Shown here piece by piece: positions 49,795 to 58,644 of a stretch of 64,000 bases of DNA. The stretch comes from Saccharospirillum alexandrii_A (lineage in GTDB: Bacteria > Pseudomonadota > Gammaproteobacteria > Pseudomonadales > Natronospirillaceae), in contig NZ_JBHZRJ010000002.1 in NCBI RefSeq assembly GCF_043641555.1, forward strand, positions 186,001 to 250,000, written 5' to 3'. Both the position numbers and the translations under genes were made by a program. The notes under the pieces are model-generated. The model made no database searches and was not told the origin of the DNA. It saw only the letters and a list, made by a program, of their open reading frames with translations. Numbering within the stretch: the first letter of the stretch is position 1; every line of letters starts with the position of its first letter.

Positions 49795-51098
49795 TAGAAC
49801 GACACGCCAACCGTCAACATCAATGCTGTCATATCCGGCAAATCAGCCGCATCGGCAGGCGTGACATCGGACTCAACGTCGCGAGGCATTTGCCGATAGG
49901 CTGCCAGTCGGGTGTAGACCTCCCGATCGTCCGTAAAGCGATAGCCGTAGCGCAGGCCCAGTGTCCAGGCATCGAAATCACCCAGACGGTAGTCCGCGGT
50001 CAGGGCTTGCGGGTCTTCTGCCAACTGCGCCGTGGTGACGTACGGCTGGTAGGCGTCAACGGCGGACTGACGATACCAGCGTACCTGAGGCTCCAGATAC
50101 TGGTTGGCAAAGCGCCATCGGTATTTCAGATCCAGGGTGTGCGAATCCAAGCCCCAATCGTCAAACAAATAGCGATAGCTGCCTTCGATGATGTCATCAT
50201 TCGGCGCCTGGTACTTGGTCTGCCAGAATACGGCTTGCTTCAACCGGCTATCCGGTCGGGCTTCGTACCGGTAGCCTTGTACAGTGCCGCCAGCCTGGTC
50301 GTACACACTGACCAGTTTATAAGGATCGGTCTGGTAGCCATCACTTAAGCTCAGGCTGTAGTTGAACTGCATCAGGGTGCGTCGATCGATGATCTGGGTG
50401 ACGCCAAGCACCAGATCAAGGATTTGCTTGTCGGCCGTAGACCCATCTCGACTGTTGGCAAAATCAGACGAAAAGGTAGGACTCCCCCACTCTGCGACTT
50501 CACTCAGCCCCACAGGCACACCACCTTCCGGGTTGACTGTGTCCAGTGACAGGTTGGAAGCGACGGTTAAGGTTGTGTTTTTCTGGTTAAAAAAGCGCGA
50601 AATGCTGGCATTAACCCCTCTGGATTGATAATCGTGCTCAGCTGAATACTGAAGCCCTCCTGAATAACTCCAGTCCCGCCCCAGCGGAGCAGACCATTGT
50701 GCGGCAACGGTTGTGCGCTCATCATGAAACGTATCATCGAGCGGCAGCTCGCCGCCGGCTACCGTATAACGCCCTTTACCGGATGGACGGGTAAAGGTCT
50801 GCGGCTGGTCATCGGTCATGGCACCGTTAGGTGACGCGCCGGTCAGCGAATCAAATGTCAGTTTGAGGTTCAGGCTGGTCTCGGTATCGAAGTTGCGTGT
50901 TGCACCGACCACAGCTTCGGTCGCCTGCACCCGATTATCGCTTTCAACATACTGCAACAGGGCAGCATCGAAGTCCCATTTCTCCAGTTCACCGGCTGCC
51001 GCCTGATTGGGTAGGCCATACAGGACGGCGCAACCGATGGCGGCCAGCATACTGGCCAGTTCAGCACCTTGCGCGGGGCGGGTGTTGGTGTGAGTCAT
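49794..51098 (-). CDS. DUF3570 outer-membrane protein with flavinylation-like motif
   Basis: Exported protein of 434 residues. A signal peptide ends near QAAA-GE (residue 35). The rest is beta-strand rich with aromatic-ended repeats (YSGGLQYSAEHDYQ, LMQFNYSLSLSDGYQ, LGLRYGYRF) and a terminal Phe (VGVSF), as in beta-barrels. Residues 83-89 read D-S-L-T-G-A-S, which fits the ApbE target consensus D-x-x-S/T-G-A-S/T; Thr86 is the candidate. DUF3570 function is unknown. Start supported by AGGAG nine bases before ATG. Between DUF4266 and apbE in a four-gene operon. Confidence 0.86.
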   Translation of the reverse strand: MTHTNTRPAQGAELASMLAAIGCAVLYGLPNQAAAGELEKWDFDAALLQYVESDNRVQATEAVVGATRNFDTETSLNLKLTFDSLTGASPNGAMTDDQPQTFTRPSGKGRYTVAGGELPLDDTFHDERTTVAAQWSAPLGRDWSYSGGLQYSAEHDYQSRGVNASISRFFNQKNTTLTVASNLSLDTVNPEGGVPVGLSEVAEWGSPTFSSDFANSRDGSTADKQILDLVLGVTQIIDRRTLMQFNYSLSLSDGYQTDPYKLVSVYDQAGGTVQGYRYEARPDSRLKQAVFWQTKYQAPNDDIIEGSYRYLFDDWGLDSHTLDLKYRWRFANQYLEPQVRWYRQSAVDAYQPYVTTAQLAEDPQALTADYRLGDFDAWTLGLRYGYRFTDDREVYTRLAAYRQMPRDVESDVTPADAADLPDMTALMLTVGVSF

Positions 51099-51110
51099 TG
51101 ATCGTCGCTC

Positions 51111-51323
51111 CTAGTTGCAACCACAGCCGCCGCCGCCAAAACCGCGACCTCCGCTGCTGCCTTCTTTACTGAAATACACGTGATCATCGAGTGATGCTTC
51201 GATTGGATCACTGACCAGCTGCATATCGGTCTGCGCCAACAGATCCCGCTCCCAGGGCTTAACCCCCAGACTCGAACAGCCGGCGAGCAGCAATATCAGC
51301 GTTAACATAATCAATGGCTTCAT
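51111..51323 (-). CDS. DUF4266 lipoprotein with C-terminal Gly-rich CGC tail
   Basis: Peptide of 70 residues, DUF4266 family. A lipobox LLAGC puts the lipidated cysteine at 16. The middle VKPWERDLLA and DDHVYFSKEG are conserved in the family. The tail GSSGGRGFGGGGCGCN has a Cys-Gly-Cys pair (67 and 69), possibly redox-active or metal-binding. Function unknown. It sits 12 bases from both tlpA and the DUF3570 gene. Confidence 0.88.
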   Translation of the reverse strand: MKPLIMLTLILLLAGCSSLGVKPWERDLLAQTDMQLVSDPIEASLDDHVYFSKEGSSGGRGFGGGGCGCN

Positions 51324-51335
51324 GGTGGTACTCCC

Positions 51336-51884
51336 CTACTCTGCCAATAGTTGTTGAATGCTGGCTTCATAGTCATCGGCCCGGCTTGCATGGAACCCAG
51401 TGTGGGTAGCCCGGATGCGCCCCTGACGATCAAGCAGATAACTGGAAGGCATGCCGATCAGGCCAAAGGCTTCCGGGAGACGAGCATCCGGGTCGCGCGC
51501 CAGGGTAAAATTAGCCGGCACTGTTTTTAGAAAGGATTCAGCTGCGGCGGCGTCCTGATCCAGGTTAATACCCAGCACTACCAGGCCATCGTCCTGATAA
51601 CGTTGCTGAATCGTGTTCATCCACGGAAAGGACTCGCGGCAAGGGCCGCACCAGGAAGCCCAAAAATCAACCAATACCACCTGCCCCTGCAATTCGGCGA
51701 GACTAAGCTCACCACCGCCTATTTCAGTCAGATTGAAGTCACGCATTGGCGCTAATTCAGATTTATTGACCGGTGTAATATCAGCCGCCTGGGCCGACAT
51801 CAGTGGGAGCAGGATCAGTGCCAGAGAAATGGCAGCTCGCCGCACAATAGAAGACGACGGGATTTGAACAGAGCGAAACATCAT
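51336..51884 (-). CDS. TlpA/ResA-like thioredoxin, exported
   Basis: Periplasmic thioredoxin-fold protein of 182 residues. Signal peptide to about residue 34 (ALILLPLMSAQAA). Active site W-C79-G-P-C82 in WASWCGPCRES; the cis-proline is in IGMPSSY. Proteins of this kind reduce disulfides of other envelope proteins, and their electrons come from DsbD, encoded divergently. GAGG six bases before ATG. First gene of the tlpA-DUF4266-DUF3570-apbE operon. Confidence 0.92.
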   Translation of the reverse strand: MMFRSVQIPSSSIVRRAAISLALILLPLMSAQAADITPVNKSELAPMRDFNLTEIGGGELSLAELQGQVVLVDFWASWCGPCRESFPWMNTIQQRYQDDGLVVLGINLDQDAAAAESFLKTVPANFTLARDPDARLPEAFGLIGMPSSYLLDRQGRIRATHTGFHASRADDYEASIQQLLAE

Positions 51885-51928
51885 GGCTTACCTCGTCATG
51901 GGTTAGGCAGTCAGGATGAAGCCAATTG

Positions 51929-51967
51929 CTTAAGGCTTTCTTAAGAGCCGCTTAAGATTTGCTTAAG
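51929..51967. promoter_or_regulatory. Four CTTAAG hexamers at 11-base period (PmrA/QseB-like operator)
   Basis: CTTAAG starts at 51929, 51940, 51951 and 51962, each followed by five bases, an exact 11-base period. PmrA/QseB boxes in enterics have the form Y-TTAA-K, five bases, Y-TTAA-K, so this is two to three consecutive boxes. It lies between the divergent tlpA and dsbD starts, and the dsbD operon encodes an OmpR/PmrA-class regulator, its probable binder. Confidence 0.82.
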
Positions 51968-52013
51968 GTTGCGCAGTGATGATGGGGGAATCACCCAGTT
52001 GGAGATTCCGTTC

Positions 52014-53837
52014 ATGACCTCAGCCTCTATTCGATGGGCAATCGTGCTGCTGATCACGTTAATGTCGTTTGCCATTGCCGAAGAGTTTCTCTCACCGGAC
52101 CAGGCCTTCTCGCCTTCGATTACTCAAAGCGATGACCATCCCGGGCGCTTTGAAGCCCAGTGGGACATCGCCGATGGCTATTATTTGTATCAGTCGCGAA
52201 TCGCGCTTTCGGTTAACGGAAAGGCGCTTACACCCACCTATATCACCCTCCCGGAGCTGAAGCAGGATCCCTACTTCGGGGAGGTGGATGTCTTTCATGA
52301 GCAGGCCGTTATGCAGGCGAACTTGCCGAACAACAACGCTCAGCCTCTCGAGTTGAGCGTGCAATACCAGGGGTGTGCTGAAGAGGGGTTGTGCTACACG
52401 CCACAAACCCGAACGTTCACAGTCATCGGTGGTAAGGCTCAACCGTCACAGGTTAACGTGATGACTGAGATGCCGGCAGTGACGGTCACAGGTGAACAGA
52501 ATTCCGGCGCCCTTGCTACCTGGATGGCCTCGGCCAGTACACTCTGGATCATTGGAACCTTTTTTGTACTCGGTTTGGGCCTCACCTTTACGCCCTGTGT
52601 TTTACCCATGATCCCGATTCTGGCTGGCATCATTGCCGGTCAGGGCGAGCAAATCACCACCCGCAAAGGTCTGAGCTTGTCACTGGCCTATGTGCTCGGA
52701 ATGGCCACCACCTACACACTGGCTGGTGTGTTGGTCGGGTTTTTCGGTGCTCGGCTCAATCTGCAAAGTGCGCTGCAGAATCCTGTCGCACTGAGTATCT
52801 TCGCCGGCGTATTCGTCATGCTGTCCCTGGCCATGTTTGGCTTTTATGAACTTCAGGTGCCGGCTTTTCTGCGCAATCGTCTCAGCCGGGTCAGTCAAAC
52901 TGATTCGGCAGCATCCGGCGGTGCTGGCCGATATGCCAGTACAGCCTTAATGGGACTGGTATCTGCCCTGGTTGTCTCGCCCTGTGTCTCGGCACCACTG
53001 GCCGGTGCTCTCATCTATATCAGTACAACCGGCAACGCCTGGCTCGGCGGCGGTGCTCTGTTTGCGCTTAGCCTTGGCATGGGTGCTCCCCTGTTATTGG
53101 TTGGTGCGGGTGGTGGGCGGCTGTTACCAAAAGCAGGAATGTGGATGGTGGCCGTTAAGAACTTTTTCGGAGTGGTGCTGCTGGCCATTGCCATCAGCCT
53201 GGTGGCACGCTTTGTTCCCGGCCATCTCAGTCTGGCGCTGTGGGGCCTGCTGGCGCTGGTTTACGCCGCTCATGTCGGTTTAGGGGGCTCGGTGCAGACC
53301 GGTTGGCAGAAAACCCGGCGCGGGCTTGCGGCGGCTCTGGGCATCTATTCAACCAGCTTGTTGTTGGGCGCGATGGCCGGTCATACTGACCCGTTGCAAC
53401 CTCTGGCGGGCATGAATTATACGGCTGGACAGACGGGCGACCGTGTCGAATCGGAAACTTTGTTTCAGCGCACGGCCAGTGTCGACACGCTAACCGCTCA
53501 ACTGCTCACTGCGCAATCCAGAGGCCAGGTCGCGGTGTTGGATCTCTATGCTGACTGGTGCACCAGTTGCCAGGAAATGGAAGACAAGGTGTTTAGCCAG
53601 ACCAGTGCCCAGCGTTACGCCGGCGACATCCGCTTTCTCCAGTTGGATATAACCCGCAACAATGCCGAACAAATTGAATTTCTGCAGCAACACGGACTCT
53701 TTGGCCCGCCCGCCCTGCTCTTTTTTGATAAAGCCGGGAATGAGCAGACCCAGCTGCGTACACTGGGCGAAATCGACCTTGAACAATGGCAGGTGCAATT
53801 GCAAACTCTGCAGAATGCAGGCACTCGCCCACTCTGA
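52014..53837 (+). CDS. dsbD: Thiol:disulfide interchange protein DsbD
   Basis: Inner-membrane reductant hub of 607 residues that carries electrons from cytosolic thioredoxin to the periplasm. The signal peptide is at residues 1-22. The alpha domain has C121 and C127 in YQGCAEEGLCY. The eight-helix beta domain has C195 (TFTPCVLPM) and C324 (VVSPCVSAP). The gamma thioredoxin domain has C516-x-x-C519 (YADWCTSC). All six cysteines are present. ATG 52014 has GGAG upstream; the frame to 51969 (TTG) has none. First gene of a unit with a response regulator and sensor kinase. Confidence 0.93.
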   Translation: MTSASIRWAIVLLITLMSFAIAEEFLSPDQAFSPSITQSDDHPGRFEAQWDIADGYYLYQSRIALSVNGKALTPTYITLPELKQDPYFGEVDVFHEQAVMQANLPNNNAQPLELSVQYQGCAEEGLCYTPQTRTFTVIGGKAQPSQVNVMTEMPAVTVTGEQNSGALATWMASASTLWIIGTFFVLGLGLTFTPCVLPMIPILAGIIAGQGEQITTRKGLSLSLAYVLGMATTYTLAGVLVGFFGARLNLQSALQNPVALSIFAGVFVMLSLAMFGFYELQVPAFLRNRLSRVSQTDSAASGGAGRYASTALMGLVSALVVSPCVSAPLAGALIYISTTGNAWLGGGALFALSLGMGAPLLLVGAGGGRLLPKAGMWMVAVKNFFGVVLLAIAISLVARFVPGHLSLALWGLLALVYAAHVGLGGSVQTGWQKTRRGLAAALGIYSTSLLLGAMAGHTDPLQPLAGMNYTAGQTGDRVESETLFQRTASVDTLTAQLLTAQSRGQVAVLDLYADWCTSCQEMEDKVFSQTSAQRYAGDIRFLQLDITRNNAEQIEFLQQHGLFGPPALLFFDKAGNEQTQLRTLGEIDLEQWQVQLQTLQNAGTRPL

Positions 53838-53848
53838 GTGATGATTTC

Positions 53849-54517
53849 ATGCGGTTACTACTGATTGAAGACGATGCATCACTGCGGGAAGGCATTCGCA
53901 CGGCACTCAAGTCTGAAGGGTACACCCTCGACTGCCTGTCAGACGGTCTTCAGGCAGTTCACGCCCTACAGCATGAGGTGTTCGATCTGGTGCTGCTTGA
54001 TCTTGGCTTGCCCGGCCTGGACGGTTTGTCGGTCCTGAAGGCATTGCGTGCGGGAGGGAAAGCGACACCTGTGTTGATACTGACTGCTCGTGATGCCGTC
54101 ACTGATCGTATCACAGGGTTGGACAGTGGCGCCGACGATTACCTGATAAAGCCGTTTGAGATAACCGAACTCAAAGCCCGCATTCGAGCCCTGCTTCGCC
54201 GCAGTGCTGGCCGGGCTAATAGCCAGCTGGACCTGGGCATTCTGCGGCTGGATTTAAACAGCCAGGCGGTGTTTTATCAGGATGCACCAGTCAGTCTGAC
54301 ACGACGCGAGTTCGCCCTGCTTCATGAGTTGGCCCATCAGCCAGGGCATGTCTTCACACGGGATCACCTTCAACAGCTTCTGTATGGGTGGGATGAAGAC
54401 GTTGAGAGCAATGCGTTGGAGGTGCACATCCATCATTTACGCAAAAAGCTGTTCCCGGGGCTGATTCGTACATTACGCGGCGTGGGGTACGCACTTGATA
54501 AGGACGCGAGGCCATGA
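53849..54517 (+). CDS. Response regulator, OmpR family (PmrA/QseB-like)
   Basis: Regulator of 222 residues. The receiver domain has phospho-acceptor D51 in LVLLDLGLPGLDG, acidic ED at 8-9 and the switch Lys in YLIKPFE. The winged-helix DNA-binding domain has LTRREFALLHELAHQPG and LEVHIHHLRKKL. This combination fits the PmrA/QseB branch. It starts 11 bases after dsbD and overlaps the kinase gene by four bases. The CTTAAG array upstream of dsbD is its likely target. Confidence 0.9.
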   Translation: MRLLLIEDDASLREGIRTALKSEGYTLDCLSDGLQAVHALQHEVFDLVLLDLGLPGLDGLSVLKALRAGGKATPVLILTARDAVTDRITGLDSGADDYLIKPFEITELKARIRALLRRSAGRANSQLDLGILRLDLNSQAVFYQDAPVSLTRREFALLHELAHQPGHVFTRDHLQQLLYGWDEDVESNALEVHIHHLRKKLFPGLIRTLRGVGYALDKDARP

Positions 54518-55926
54518 AACTGAGGTCCATCCGCACGCGAACCCTGGGTGCCGCACTCATTTTATTTCTCGGCGCCAGTGCGTTGATGGCCTGGACCAGC
54601 TTTAACGATGCCGCTCACGAAGTGGAAGAGCTGTACGACGCTCACCTGGCTCAGCAGGCTCGTATTTTGAGCAAGCTGATTACGGGCCTTAACGATACGC
54701 CGTTGAGTCAGGTCGAAAAGCTTCGTCTGCTCAGCACGCTGGAAGAATTGAATACGCTCGAGGAAAACCGCGGTGGTCACCCCTATGAGAGTAAAGTGGT
54801 CTTTCAGGTCTGGCAGGATGGCAACCTGATTTTAAGATCCTTTAATGCGCCGGCAGAACAACTGACCAACATCACCTCAGGCTACGCTGATGAACTGGCC
54901 AGTGGTGACCAGTGGCGAATCTTTGTGCTGCCAGGATTGAATGGCCAGAACCGGATCCTGTTTGCCGAGCGTCAGGATGTGCGGGGTGAACTGGTAACCA
55001 AAATCGCTCTGCGCAGCCTATTGCCAGAGCTGCTGGGGGCGCCTCTGCTGGCTTTGCTGCTATGGCTCGCCATAGGTTATGGGTTAAAGCCGCTGGAAAA
55101 ACTGGCGGAGGACGTTCGTAACCGGGATCCTCGTTCATTGAACCCTCTGCCTGAAGCCAACTTGCCAGCTGAACTGGCGACCATTCAGCAATCGATCAAT
55201 TTCCTCCTGGCACAAATAAAGGACATGCGTGAACGGGAGCAACATTTCATTGCGGATGCCGCTCACGAGCTGCGCACCCCCATGTCAATCCTGAGCTTGC
55301 ACACCCAAAATGCACTGGCCAGCATCGATGAAACGGATCGCCAGGCATCTCTGGTGGCATTGAAAGCTGGCATCGAACGCACGACCCGGGTCGTTTCCCA
55401 GCTCTTGACGCTGGCTCGCCTCGAACCGGATAGCCCATCCGCTAAGACAGAGATCGACCCCCTGGCCGTTAGCCGACAGGTACTTGCCGGGCTGGCGCCA
55501 CTTGCCTGGCACCAGAGCACCGAACTGCTTTTGCGAAACGAAGAAAGTACCGGATGGTCCCTGACTCTCGAGCCCGGCAGTCTGGATATTTTGCTGCAGA
55601 ATCTGGTTGGTAACGCTCTGCAACATGCCGGGAGAGGAGGCAAAGTCGAAGTGCTTTGGCAACTGGGGACAGGAGGTCTGGAGTTAACGATTCAGGATAA
55701 TGGACCCGGCGTGAGCGATGCTGACAAACACTTGCTGTTTCAACGCTTCTACCGGGGTGGCGGGGAACATTCAGGCGCTGGGCTGGGTTTGGCCATTGTT
55801 GCCCGCATTGTTGAGCGACACCAGGGAAAGTTGACACTGTCTGACACAGAAAATGGCGGATTGACCGTCACAGTCTTCTGGCCGGAGTTTCCAGACAAGG
55901 GCGTGTCAGTGATGTCGCTAGGGTGA
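54514..55926 (+). CDS. Sensor histidine kinase (QseC/PmrB-like)
   Basis: Membrane sensor of 470 residues. Helices at about 11-30 and 170-190 enclose a periplasmic sensor part of about 140 residues. The phosphorylated His251 is in ADAAHELRTPMS, N-box is in LVGNALQHAG, and G-boxes are DNGPGV and GAGLGLAIV. No clear HAMP signature, but the linker after helix 2 (LKPLEKLAEDV) looks HAMP-like. Coupled to the regulator by a four-base overlap. The signal is unknown; envelope redox or metal is plausible from the neighbours. Confidence 0.9.
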   Translation: MKLRSIRTRTLGAALILFLGASALMAWTSFNDAAHEVEELYDAHLAQQARILSKLITGLNDTPLSQVEKLRLLSTLEELNTLEENRGGHPYESKVVFQVWQDGNLILRSFNAPAEQLTNITSGYADELASGDQWRIFVLPGLNGQNRILFAERQDVRGELVTKIALRSLLPELLGAPLLALLLWLAIGYGLKPLEKLAEDVRNRDPRSLNPLPEANLPAELATIQQSINFLLAQIKDMREREQHFIADAAHELRTPMSILSLHTQNALASIDETDRQASLVALKAGIERTTRVVSQLLTLARLEPDSPSAKTEIDPLAVSRQVLAGLAPLAWHQSTELLLRNEESTGWSLTLEPGSLDILLQNLVGNALQHAGRGGKVEVLWQLGTGGLELTIQDNGPGVSDADKHLLFQRFYRGGGEHSGAGLGLAIVARIVERHQGKLTLSDTENGGLTVTVFWPEFPDKGVSVMSLG

Positions 55927-55985
55927 GCCGGGCACGGTCTTACGACCCGTTGTCTATGGCGTTCTAAAAGAAGGCCATAAGCGGG

Positions 55986-57719
55986 TTATCCATGTTTTTT
56001 GGAACCCAGTTTCAAACCAATGGCCTGAATGGCATCGCCCTCCATTTGGCGAATGGTCAGACGCAAGCTTCCCAATCGAATCCTGTCCCCCTCAACAGCG
56101 TGTTTGCCAAGCCGCAACTGCAGAAGCTCGGCTACTGTCATCGACTGTTCTGTTGGCTCAGCTTCAATACCATAGGACTTCACCAGATCATCGACCAGTG
56201 CTTCAGGCCGGATCACGAATTCGCCGTAGAAATTCTGAGCCGTCAACATGCCTTGTTGTTTTTGACCGCTGAATTGTTTCGCCACGTCATCGACGTCTTC
56301 CGTGTGCAGCAGCATCCAGACCCGGTCTCCCACCGTGAACCGAATGGCACCGTCAACATCCATCGGGCGTTTGTCTCGAATCAGGGCAACACATTGAGGG
56401 TTGGCGCTGTCGTTTTGGTTGGCGTTAAAAAATGGCGACAAGACCGGTGCATTGGGCTGTACGACGAATTCATCGACTTCCAGGGACAGGTCGGCTTCGT
56501 TAAGCAAGGCGTGGCGGTTAACCGGGGCCGGTGGTGCGGGAATCAGGACATTCAGCAAACGCGCAACAAGAGGTACTGTCGTTCCCTGTATTAACAGGGA
56601 TACCAGCACTACGGCAAAGGCAATGTCGAACAGTAACTGGGAGTTTTCCAGGCCAGACATCACCGGATAAACCGCCAGAATAATCGGCACGGCGCCGCGC
56701 AAGCCCACCCAGCTGATGTACCAGCGCTCCTGCCAGCGAAACCGGAACGGCAGCAGGCAGAGAACGACGGCCAGTGGCCTGGCGAACAGGATTAAAAAAG
56801 CAGCAATGGAAACAGCGGCCAGCGCGTTGTCGAGCATGTTGGCCGGGCTAACCAGCAGCCCAAGAATCAGGAACATCCCCGCCTGAGACAGCCAGGCAAG
56901 CCCGTCCATAATTTGTGAAACCGACTCCGGTGGCTTGGTTTTGGCATTACCGACGACCAATCCAAGGAGATATACGGCCAAAAAGCCGCTGCCGCCGAGG
57001 CGGTTGACGCCAGCGAAAACGACAAGACCAAAGGATACAATCAGGATTGCGTAAAGGCCCTCGGCCAGATGCAATCGTTTCAGCAAGGCGACCAGTAACC
57101 ACCCGCCGAGCACGCCAATGGCACCACCCAGCAGGAATTGAAGCAGAACCAGTTGCAGCAGGGAGCCGACCGTAAACTGCGCGGAACCGGTCAGCAACTC
57201 AATCATGATCACCACCAGCAGAATGGCCATCGGGTCGTTGGCACCCGATTCGATCTCAAGCGTCCCCCCTACCCGTTCATTCAGCCGAATGCCGCTGTTG
57301 CGCAGCAGATTGAATACCGCAGCCGCATCGGTAGAACCGACAATGGCACCCAGCAAGAGGCCATAGCGCATATCAACCCCGAGCAACCAGGTGGCAAACA
57401 GCCCTACCCCGGTGGCCGTCAGGATTACCCCGGCCGTGGCCAGCGTAACCGAGGGCCAGAGTGCCGCCCGGAAGGTACTTCGCTTGGTGCGCATGCCGCC
57501 ATCCAGCAAGATGACCGATAACGCCAGGTTGCCGACCAGAAAAGCCAGATCGAAGTTATCAAAGGGAATGCCGCCCAGGCCGTCTTCACCGGCGAGCATT
57601 CCGACACCCAGAAACAACAGCAGGAACGGCAACCCGAGCCGCACCGTCAGTGAGCTGGCAATGATGCCAATCAGCAGCAGCAAACCTGCTACTAACAAAA
57701 ATGTATTGGTGTCGACCAT
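55986..57719 (-). CDS. nhaP2: Potassium/proton antiporter, CPA1 family (NhaP2/CvrA-like)
   Basis: Membrane antiporter of 577 residues. About twelve hydrophobic segments fill residues 1-390, with conserved GAIVGSTDAAAVFNLLR and TLEIESGANDPMAI holding the transport aspartates. A regulatory TrkA_C-like part (residues 400-485) and a CorC/HlyC-like C-terminal part follow. Family members exchange K+ or Na+ for H+ and affect osmotic tolerance. Convergent with the kinase gene, 59 bases apart. Confidence 0.9.
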   Translation of the reverse strand: MVDTNTFLLVAGLLLLIGIIASSLTVRLGLPFLLLFLGVGMLAGEDGLGGIPFDNFDLAFLVGNLALSVILLDGGMRTKRSTFRAALWPSVTLATAGVILTATGVGLFATWLLGVDMRYGLLLGAIVGSTDAAAVFNLLRNSGIRLNERVGGTLEIESGANDPMAILLVVIMIELLTGSAQFTVGSLLQLVLLQFLLGGAIGVLGGWLLVALLKRLHLAEGLYAILIVSFGLVVFAGVNRLGGSGFLAVYLLGLVVGNAKTKPPESVSQIMDGLAWLSQAGMFLILGLLVSPANMLDNALAAVSIAAFLILFARPLAVVLCLLPFRFRWQERWYISWVGLRGAVPIILAVYPVMSGLENSQLLFDIAFAVVLVSLLIQGTTVPLVARLLNVLIPAPPAPVNRHALLNEADLSLEVDEFVVQPNAPVLSPFFNANQNDSANPQCVALIRDKRPMDVDGAIRFTVGDRVWMLLHTEDVDDVAKQFSGQKQQGMLTAQNFYGEFVIRPEALVDDLVKSYGIEAEPTEQSMTVAELLQLRLGKHAVEGDRIRLGSLRLTIRQMEGDAIQAIGLKLGSKKHG

Positions 57720-57813
57720 CGTAGCCGTCGTTTCCTTGGCGTGTTAGTGAGGAGGCGGGCGCGAACCCTTTCTATAGCCGGGAATCGGCCGATTGTGCCT
57801 GTCGCTGGTTTAA

Positions 57814-58563
57814 TCAGAGCTCATTATCAGGGATGCGTCCAGCCCCGACAGCATTCTGTGTAATCGGTTTGGCGGTTAAATAAGCCGTCGCTGGTTTGCC
57901 CAAATGAATTTGATTCCAGACCAGATCTTCAATAAAGCGTTCCTTCAGCATCTGAGCCTTGTGCCGGTCCGGGTCTCGCTGGTACCACTGGAAGGCAATT
58001 CGGCAAGCCGTCGCCAGGCTCCGGTCATTGCGTGCTGCGGTCAGGTACTGGTCTGCGTTGGCGATTAGATCAAGTTCGGTCCAACTGGCCAGCGTCTGCT
58101 CCAGGTCGGTCTTCAGGGTCTTCTGGGCATGGGCTTCAAGATCAGCGACCATGGCTGGCAATGCGTCTACCAGGGCGTCGCTTAACGTGGCAAAGCGCCC
58201 TGCCCGCGCCAGTTGTTTTAACCAGTGATGGGCCTGAGTAGTGAGCGTCAGGTTAACTGGAGATTGCGCCAGGCGTTTTTCTCGCCGGCGACGACGACGC
58301 GCAGACAACGTTTTTCGCAACCGGTCCCAGTCTGGGCGGTCGAGGTTTTGCTCAAGCAGGGTTTGCAATGCATCGCAGTCCGGGTGCGTCGGCGACTGAA
58401 CATAGCGACACTGATGCAGGCGCTCGGTCAGATGGGCCAACCCCTGCTGATGAACGGGGTGTGCCTCGTCCAGCAACCAGCCAGGCTGGGAAAGCTGATA
58501 TTCAAGCCAGTCGAGCGTATCGAACCAGTCGTCAGGCGTGATGTGAAAGCGTGGACGGGCCAT
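57814..58563 (-). CDS. Protein with MatP-like DNA-binding core
   Basis: Protein of 249 residues. Residues 81-137 resemble E. coli MatP, which folds the replication terminus by binding matS: TLSARRRRRREKR matches TIRARRKRHF, and VNLTLTTQAHHWLKQLARAGRFATLSDALV matches the MatP ribbon-helix-helix in spacing and hydrophobic pattern (quoted in part: LKQLARAGRFATLSDALVDA). The N-terminal 80 residues are helical (DDWFDTLDWLEYQL). The C-terminal 110 residues are extra compared with the 150-residue MatP. Function is inferred and could be another RHH regulator. Single gene upstream of nhaP2, 94 bases away. Confidence 0.6.
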   Translation of the reverse strand: MARPRFHITPDDWFDTLDWLEYQLSQPGWLLDEAHPVHQQGLAHLTERLHQCRYVQSPTHPDCDALQTLLEQNLDRPDWDRLRKTLSARRRRRREKRLAQSPVNLTLTTQAHHWLKQLARAGRFATLSDALVDALPAMVADLEAHAQKTLKTDLEQTLASWTELDLIANADQYLTAARNDRSLATACRIAFQWYQRDPDRHKAQMLKERFIEDLVWNQIHLGKPATAYLTAKPITQNAVGAGRIPDNEL

Positions 58564-58644
58564 ATTGTCTACACGGTAGATTCTATTGCGTCAGTATCGC
58601 GACTTTCACCTGAGGGTACAACCCCCTGGTCTGCCGGCCTTGAT

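Noticed and set aside
51111..51323. DUF4266 as the ApbE target
   Set aside because: Its tail has Ser and Gly but no D-x-x-S/T-G-A-S/T motif; the DUF3570 protein does.
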